Made by a program: the position numbers and the translations under genes
Assembly: GCA_959347315.1 (NCBI GenBank)
Contig: OY365810.1
Span: 32,083,083-32,147,082, forward strand
DNA length: 64,000 nucleotides
Source: Bimastos eiseni
Taxonomy: Eukaryota; Annelida; Clitellata; Crassiclitellata; Lumbricidae
Direction: 5' to 3'
Notes under the pieces: generated by a model
Seen by the model: the letters and a program-made list of their open reading frames with translations, nothing else
Told to the model about the DNA's origin: nothing
Databases searched by the model: none
Shown here: positions 56,779-64,000 of the stretch, one piece after another
Numbering within the stretch: the first letter of the stretch is position 1
Layout of the letters: each line of letters begins with the position of its first letter

Positions 56779-58891
56779 CTATGGCACATCCAAGCCAAAG
56801 TATCTAGCCGATGTCAGTTTAATTCTAGTTGGGCAAACGATCACCTGTCCCTGGTGTCCAATGTAACGAAATACGTACAACTGATAGCGACGACTTGAGT
56901 AACGAGAATCGTCGTGGAGGAAATGGTTGGCCATTAGGATATTAATAGCTGACTGGTCAAAACGATGACAGTCGGCCCAGACGTCTCTCCCTTTGAACTG
57001 ACAACTCAACTTACGGGTGGGTGCAATGCATTCCTCTCTGAGGGCGCACAACACCCACCAGACAATGATCCGTGTGTATATTTCTTCCGTTCGATGAAAG
57101 TAGATACTGTTGGCTCCGTACTGTTGGGTATTGGCAGCAGCCCGGGCAGAAATAGGAAGGAATTGGTACATTCCTTTGTGAGTAGCTTCGAAATTAGAAT
57201 GAATGGATCGTTCAAATATCAGAATTCCACCGCTGTTAAATACTTCGTCCAGTGTCAGACTCAGATTGTCCGTCTGGAAACGGATGGACGAATCTATCCA
57301 GAAGACTCGAGGAAACTCAGACAACATCTCCTGAAGCAGAAATACTAATATTATGTTAACCATTATACATACGAATACAGGATTGGTCATTAGCGAACGA
57401 GGGGAGGATAAAGAATGGAGAATCGTAAGGAGAATTGGGAAGGGAGATAGAAGAGAAGTATAGGAGCAAATGGAGGGAGGGGCTTGCAGGCAGGAACGGG
57501 GAAGGAAGAAGTGAGGAACGGAGGAAGAGCTACAATGACCGAGAAAGAGACATTAAGACAGATATAGGACGGGGACAGTGATAATACAGCAAGAATCACA
57601 GAGAAAGAAAAAATTCCTACATAAAGATAAAGATGATAATATTTACCCGTATTTTATTTTTGACAATTTGATTCATGAATATTTTTCAGTGATTATTTAA
57701 TTTAAGTCGAATTATGTGAACAATCAGCCCAGTTACGATGCATCCCATCTGAGGGTGTTGTATATAATTTCTAAACGAAGATTTCATAGCCCCACAATAA
57801 ATAGGCTATAACACAGGATGATGTGACCATTCCTTCATTACTCATTTCCGCCAATCAGCAAGAGATCCTCGCCGTCGTACGTTCTTGCCCTCCTACTCTT
57901 AAACAGACCGCCGTGGGAACTCCGGTATCAGCTTCTTGCTTTTTATTGTTCTATTTTATTACGATTGGCAGCATTATTAAAAATCGTGAACTGGTATGGG
58001 AGTTATTCTGAGACTCGTCTCAGAGAAGCAAGCTTTCTTGAAGATACCCAGCAACGATCAATCAATCAATTAAACCTGATATAGTGCCTAATTAAGAAAT
58101 CTACCCAGTCCAAACTCGGCCAAGGAAGACAGATCTCAGAGCAGAGTAGAAATGGTAAAGAGAGTTCCTACAAGCAAGATCGGAAGATGGAATGGGCTTC
58201 CATTTCAAGCGGTTGAGCTAAACAACCGAAAGAGCCCAATGCGCATAATAGATGCACAAGAGAAAGAGACAAGAAGGCGCCTCCACAACCTGCCAAAACT
58301 TCTACTAGCGCAATGTGTGATTGCGATTATTACATTTCTAGTCTAACTGTGGTAAGCACTTACGTGTACAATTAGTGGCTTAAATGCGTAGTTTTTCAAG
58401 TACTGGACGTGGGATGGATATCTGGAGAAGTTGAACTTTCGGTATATAACACCACATAGCGATTTAATCTGAAATGAGAAATCACACAATTGTCAGTCAG
58501 AGATGCAGAAAAGCGACACAATTCAGAACATCTAATTGAAAATATCTTGTGTAGAGTCTTCCAGACAGAATCCAGATTTAGAATCAAACGTTACCATCAC
58601 ATTCATATGCATTTTAGGTTCTTGTTTTCCATTTAAAGATGAATTTTGTTTCCGCAACATTTGCTCAGATCCAAAAAATTAGCAGATAATATTATAAGTG
58701 ATCGTGCAAATCTGAATGCATTTGTATCCGTACGCATAGGCGTATGTATGCACGTTTCATGTGTGTATATGTATGTATGTATTTATGTATGTATATATGT
58801 ATGTATGTATGTATGTATGTTTGTATGTATGTATGTATGTATGTCTGTCTGTATGTATGTCTGTATGTATGTATGTATGTATTTATGTATG

Positions 58892-58925
<34 letters not shown>

Positions 58926-60813
58926 TGTATGTATGATGTATGTATGTATGTTTGTATGTATATATGTATGTATGTCTGTATGTATGTCTGTATGTATGTA
59001 TGTATGTATGTATGTATGTATGTATGTATGTATGTATGTCTGTATGTATGTATGTATGTATGCATGTATGTATGTATGTATGTATGTCTGTATGTATGTA
59101 TGTATGTCTGTATGTATGTATGTATGTATGTATGTGTGTATGTAGGCCGATAAATACATAAGTCTGTGTGTAAGCATGCGTGCTTTCGTATGTACATGTG
59201 TGTGTGTGTGCTCATATTTATGTACGTGTTCATATGCCCTAATGTATTCGTACGTGTGTCTGTGTGGCTCTAGGGCTTTCTCGTTTCGCGGCATGCAAAT
59301 TATGCTGCTCTGTCTGCATTTATCTTGTCTTACCTTAACCTATCAGAAATGCAGTTTAACGACACTGTTTCATGACAAAGATGATTAGCGTCGCCCTACT
59401 GCTTCATCCAGGCTTGGGACTGGCACTATGAGGGTGCAAACAGTTGCGAAGTTAATCTATCTCCGCATAGCCCTAAACCTTTTATAGGTGTTGTTCCGAA
59501 ATATTACATTCGCCCCTCTTTTTGCAGCTTCCTACCGACTTCCTCCGTTCGTTGGGATAGCCCTGTATTTGGTGTTCATGAATCAGGCTCAGCGGGTGGA
59601 AAGGTTACTACTCGGCGTAAACTTTTCCACCACATAGTTTACATCGGGTATTTCTTCGCATGAAAATACACGCGTAATGATTCATGCTGTTATGGGTTAC
59701 AACGCATTTATTCACGGTCAATTTAATAAAGAAAGAAATGCGCAAAAGCAGTTGTAGCCTACTTTTGACAAATGATTATTGAATGAATATGGATAAATAC
59801 GTTATTTGGCATAACATTATTATTCATCTGTAATGACTTACTGTTCTTTTATGACAAATAACCATTTATTGGCTTAAAACATTTTCCATGTGAGATAATT
59901 ATTCTCAAACGAGGGAGTTTAGGCCATCACTGACCATGCTGACTTGACATTTCACTGATCAAACATAATTGCTGCTGTTGAATAATGACAAGTATTTCGT
60001 CTCGTTTACCTTCTTGACGTGTTCTTCGGACCTATTAAAGTGGAGATCGTAAAAGTAAATCGTATGATCTGGTAGAAGTCTCTGAATATTTCCAATAGCG
60101 TCCATTGCAACGTGTGTATAGTCTAAGTTTGCGGCGGTAGCAAAAACAAAATCATTGAGGTTTTCTCTTCTGATGGGAATGAAGTCTTTCAAAGGAATTC
60201 CAAGCTCCTTTAGGTAACTTGAAGACAGATTAAAAGAACTGCCGAACGTTAACGTACTCTTTTCAGACGTAGTGCAATAACGAGGATCTGGCCAGTTGAT
60301 TGAAAGACATAGTTCCGTTATATTAACCTAAGTGAAGCCAGAAAATAAACACATGATGTAAATCTTAAAGCGAGGAATCACATTCCAACATTGATGCAAT
60401 AACACTATAGTGTAGCAGAATTTCAGTTAACAACGACAAGGACACGAACGCATAGACAAGCAATCAGTCATAAACAGAGACAAACAATCAAATAATTATA
60501 GTCACCAATGAAGCCCACATAGACAGGCACAAGCAGAGACAGACTTTAACAGAGACACAACACGAGAAACCCAGACACATAATAATGAAATAATCAAGCA
60601 CAAGCAGAAAAATATGGAGGCAGAGATGTCAGTAAGGCCTACGAAATTTACCTGATTCGGCGGTTGATAATAATTTGAAACATCAATCGAAGTCAAACAA
60701 TTTCTCACGAATGTCCTTCGATAAGACGCTAGTCCAATGACGAAAACAATTATTCCCAGAGCCCAAACTTCCCTCTTCATGGCCAAAGCCACAACAGATC
60801 TTGTACATGACAT
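56779..60813 (-). CDS. Type II membrane protein, DUF1647-like putative glycosyltransferase (paralogue B)
   Basis: Four minus-strand exons in phase 0: 60813-60652, 60327-60010, 58468-58364 and 57330-56779, giving 378 aa. Donors are GTAAAT, GTAAAC and GTAAGT; acceptors are CACTTAG, TTTCAG and GCTTCAG. Exon 1 gives MSCTRSVV then an anchor, VWALGIIVFVIGLAS (about 16-30). Later motifs are NDFVFATAANLDYTHVAMDA, DHTIYFYDL, RKFNFSRYPSHVQYLKNYAF, EFPRVFWIDSSIR, IIVWWVLCALREECIAP and CHRFDQSAINILMANHF. It is predicted to sit in the Golgi membrane with a lumenal sugar-transferase-like domain; the function is inferred from family resemblance only. It is compact (4 kb) against paralogue A (9.8 kb). Its C-terminus (SARYFGLDVP) extends past the point where A and C end. 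The acceptor seen upstream of the ATG in A is altered here, so the first leader exon may differ. Confidence 0.8.
57400..57610 (+). repeat. Purine-rich tract in intron 3 of paralogue B
   Basis: GGAGGATAAAGAATGGAG-like sequence grading to GAGAAAGAGACAT. No other feature in this part of the intron. Confidence 0.6.
58768..59145 (+). repeat. ATGT tetranucleotide array with CTGT variants
   Basis: Long GTATGTATGTAT run with interspersed CTGT and TTGT units, in intron 2 of paralogue B. It explains the large Met-Tyr-Val-Cys and His-Thr-Tyr-Ile frames. A shorter run of the same unit lies at about 60955-61025. Confidence 0.95.
59352..59460. repeat. Dispersed SINE-like repeat, copy 4
   Basis: TTTAACGACACTGTTTCATG ... 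GATGATTAGCGTCGCCCTAC ... CAGGCTTGGGACTGGCACTA ... GCAAACAGTTGCGAAGTTA, in intron 2 of paralogue B. Confidence 0.7.
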
Positions 60814-63344
60814 TTCTATACTCTTCTGGATGAGTTGTCGTAACAAAACAGAGCACACATTAGAGGCTCAAATAAAAAAAACGTCTAGTGTTTGCAGTAA
60901 GCCAGTGCGCTATCTGCGAACGTGGTTTCTGTGCCCGCATAACTATGCACGTATATATATATATATGTATGCATGTATGTATGTATGTATGTATGTATGT
61001 ATGTATGTATGTATGTATGCATGTAGGCCTATGTACTTGTGTACATGTATATGCGCCGATATGAACAGATGTTTTTCAGTCTGGCTTTGCACAACTAATT
61101 AATTGACCATAGATGTTTATCCAAAGAGACGCGTGGAGTCTAATATTAAGTTACTGATGTAGTCAACTTGAAGTGTGCACACTATTCGATAATATCGATT
61201 CCGCTGTTAACCGGCAAAAAGATAGATCTGAAATTCAATACTCTTTTCTGTTCTCTTTAAATAAAGAATTTTGTGAAAGACTTTGAATGGTATAGGCCTA
61301 AACCTCAAATAATAACCACGCGCTATCAGAAGTTCGCTGTTAATAAGAAAAAGTAGAGGGAGAAGGTTGAGTTCAGATTTGACAACTTCGTTCAAGAATA
61401 ATCGATCGATACCTGTTCTACTATATACATGTACATGTACGGAAGTGATCCACAAACTAAGATCTGGTTTCATGAACTGATATCCGTATTTCCACCAGTC
61501 AGATGTCTCTTCAAATCCCCAAAGTATCTGGTACCTGCAACCAATAAGGTCAGAAACGTGCTTGATTGTAAGATAGATGTCGGCTCTAAATGGGCTATAG
61601 CTTATATGAATGGGACCACTGATGCATAAGGTTACGAAATATTAATATGGTGAATTTGATTGTTGGTAGGATTTACAGCATGGTGATGACTTTTCGGCAA
61701 ATTCATCTATAATTAAGTTGCAATACCTTACATTTTCGCAATGATTTTACACTGACGCTTTCACTTTTAGATGTCGGAACAACACCCATTGTCTGGCATT
61801 GCACAACATTATTTTCTGATTTTTCACACACCGGAGTGGTTTGAAGAATTCCTGTTTTTAATAATTTATTTTTAAGATTGATGCCTAGAGAATATTGATG
61901 CCGAAAAGGTGCATCATTTTCGTCGCGATCGTTTTGAAAATAAAATAATGTTTATGGGTATTATATTTTTGGCACTATCTTATTAGACTTGCGTCGGTAC
62001 GTGCGTTTTTGTGATCGTATCGCATTGGTGATCATGGACGACAGCGAATCGTACAAAATAATGTGCTCGATTTTATGTAGCGATCGCATGGCCGGGCAAT
62101 AATCATTTTTAATTGATCGGGCCAATACGTTGACCTACCGTGCCATTAAAGTCGACGCGCACGGACCTCGTTAGCCAGAGATTTTTTAATCTGAAAGAAA
62201 CCACCGTCTCAAAACGAATCACGATTCAATCGCGCTCTTGTTTCGCAGAGGATTGATTATAATGAAACGCCGTCTACGCTCTAATCAATATGGCTAAGTG
62301 GGTCAGCTGTGACGTTCACAACCAAATGGTCCCACTAATTCTTAGGCGATAGTGTAGGCAAGAAATTTTTTGTGCAACATTTAATAAATGGTTCACACTT
62401 TTGTGGGTAAATTCGAGCTGAATGCGATGATAGTTAAATTATTAAGATCATAATTATTTAAAGGTCTATGGTGACAAGCTCTGATAAATAACCTTAGAAA
62501 AATCCTTTTTCTAAAGATAAATAAGAGAAAGTATCAGCCAAGAAACCAAAGTTTCTGGATTAGATTAGTCCACAGCCGGCTATAGCTCGATTCGCGTAGT
62601 TTCCAAAAAAATCGTAGGTGCAGTGTCGCACTCTAAATTCTAGTGTGCGATGGCTTAACGGCCGTCTATCGTAGAACCAAAGATGCAATAGGCTAGTTAG
62701 ATAATCCATCATACCGCTTGCTGCATGCAGAACTTCTCAGGCTCTCACTACTGTATTTAGTTCATTACATTGAACAATATCTCACTAATATAATGGTTTC
62801 ACAGCGGACTTACGTTTGGATGTGTGAAACTCAATTGGGTCCGTGTGTGGGTGGGTTTTCGCTGAAGTCAGAGTGTTGGTGATCTTGGTCCATTTGGTGG
62901 AACTGGTGACGTTTGGTAAGAATGGCGCTTTCTAATCAAAATTTAATATAACAATAGCCCTGGTCATAAAATTGGTGATGCCAGCATCCAGCAATGAAAA
63001 ATAATTAGACAAGAAATGAAAATGCCTTCTGGATTGATTCACATTAATTGCGAGTGAATGGGCAGTAAGTCTCAATTAATAGGTGGTTAAACAGACTATT
63101 CACAGCATGAATAATTATTTGGCAATTAAAAGTGATCATAGTTCTAACAAAAACCTACGTGAAGCAAACGATTGCGATCATTAGTCCGCTGTAACCATTA
63201 CTATAAAAACAGACCGAAAATGAGATCACATCTGAAAAACTAACGTCTGCAGTGACTCCATTGTGAGCAAGGCTATTATTATGTAGGACTGTAGGGTGAA
63301 CATAATGTTGTGGTGGTGGAGGTGATGGTGGCGGTTGTACAACG
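60814..63344. other. Intergenic between paralogues B and C, no gene seen
   Basis: AT-rich. Contains a short ATGT array (about 60955-61025). Frames at 61207-61473 and 61429-61629 lack motifs and splice partners. Confidence 0.5.
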
Positions 63345-63474
63345 GTGGTGGTGGTGATGATGATTATAATAATAATAACAATAATAATAATAACAATAAT
63401 AATAATAACAATAATAAATAGTATCAGCCACAATAGTGATGGTAATAAGGATGATGATGATGATGATGATGATG

Positions 63475-63522
<48 letters not shown>

Positions 63523-63720
63523 GTCATAACAAAAATAGTAACATTAGTGGTGGAAGTAATGACCGAAGTAGTGTTAGTAATAGCAGTGATACAGAAATTT
63601 ATATTAATGAGTATGATAATAATAATAATGATTATGAAAATACTGATAATAATAATAGTAATAGTATTAATAATAATATCAAAAATGATAATAATAAAAA
63701 TAATAATTATAATAAAAGTA
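63345..63720 (+). repeat. AAT/ATG trinucleotide tract
   Basis: (AAT)n with GATGATGAT segments; yields poly-Asn, poly-Asp, poly-Met and poly-Ile spurious frames on both strands. It lies about 140 bp beyond the end of paralogue C. Confidence 0.95.
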
Positions 63721-63859
63721 ATACTAACAACCATATTTGCATCTCTTAGGTAAAAATAATTGTCCCCAATTTGAAAGTCCTGTAGGATCTCATGTTACAG
63801 ATGAAAAATAATACTAGTTTTTCTGTTTTTAAACTCCACAAATATCGTCTGCACATCTA

Positions 63860-64000
63860 TTACAGAAAGTACGCAGCCGATTTCGTTTTAATTCGAAGAG
63901 GGCAAACGATCAGAAGTTGCTGGTGTGCCACACGACGATGAACTTGCAGCTGACCGCGATGACTGGTGTACAGATGCATTTTGCGTGGGAATTGGTTGGA
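63860..64000 (-). CDS. DUF1647-like putative glycosyltransferase, paralogue C (C-terminal end only)
   Basis: The minus strand reads 46 codons from the right edge to TAA at 63860-63862. The peptide (HLYTSHRGQLQVHRRVAHQQ, then LLIVCPLRIKTKSAAYFL) matches the C-terminal region of paralogues A and B (LYTSKHGQLEV in A; QVIVCPTRIKLTSARYF in B). It ends at the same point as A (YFL then stop). The rest of the gene lies beyond the window. It shows a head-to-tail array of at least three genes on one strand. Confidence 0.75.
   Translation of the reverse strand, partial: SNQFPRKMHLYTSHRGQLQVHRRVAHQQLLIVCPLRIKTKSAAYFL

Noticed and set aside
56965..57348. 127-aa plus-strand ORF
   Set aside because: It is antisense to exon 4 of paralogue B, whose minus-strand frame is clearly the conserved one.
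58646..59294. Long Met-Tyr-Val-Cys and His-Thr-Tyr-Ile ORFs
   Set aside because: Translations of the ATGT microsatellite in an intron of paralogue B.
63155..63753. Poly-Asn, poly-Asp, poly-Ile and poly-Met ORFs
   Set aside because: AAT/ATG trinucleotide repeat read in different frames.

Overview
The window is eukaryotic nuclear DNA from an invertebrate animal. Genes are split by GT-AG introns, intergenic space is AT-rich and full of microsatellites, and several classes of animal transposable element are present (hAT and mariner MITEs, non-LTR elements, a Ty3/gypsy element, a tRNA-like SINE). The Wnt gene shows a bilaterian or other metazoan host. The sequence alone does not fix the species. 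The integrase-before-RT gypsy relic and the expanded sugar-transferase-like family would suit a non-vertebrate deuterostome or a lophotrochozoan. There are no bacterial operons, CRISPR arrays or rRNA genes.

Layout. 153-2183 (minus): 5' part of a gene for a small secreted cysteine-rich protein running off the left edge. 2.2-15.5 kb: gene-poor, with a non-LTR relic, a mariner-type MITE, an 850-bp hAT-type element with a perfect 8-bp target duplication, and a CAT-tailed SINE. 15823-28043 (plus): a complete 15-exon acyl-CoA synthetase of the bubblegum (ACSBG) family, 722 aa, behind a TATA box. Its introns hold a transposon built on a 46-bp satellite, a 154-copy perfect CCAT array, and a 16-bp minisatellite that supplies the splice acceptor of exon 8. 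28335-29479: another hAT-type element just downstream. 33400-40398 (plus): a complete 4-exon Wnt gene, best matched to Wnt4, 381 aa.

43.5 kb to the right edge: a cluster of three paralogous minus-strand genes for type II membrane proteins that resemble DUF1647-like putative glycosyltransferases. Two are complete with matching four-exon structures (43504-53341 and 56779-60813) and the last exon of a third enters from the right edge. The first copy is bloated by transposons: an inverted pair of related LTR sequences flanks its third exon, one containing a 5'-truncated non-LTR insertion and the other belonging to a rearranged Gmr1-like gypsy element. The second copy is compact and serves as an internal control showing what was inserted.

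The genes do not form one pathway. ACSBG activates long-chain fatty acids, Wnt4 is a secreted signal, and the transferase-like genes probably act in the Golgi. The most unusual material is structural: repeat-borne splice sites, fold-back elements, nested and inverted retroelements, and a dispersed short hairpin repeat present in many copies. All exon models come from reading frame, splice phase and recognised family motifs; no alignment software or transcript evidence was available.
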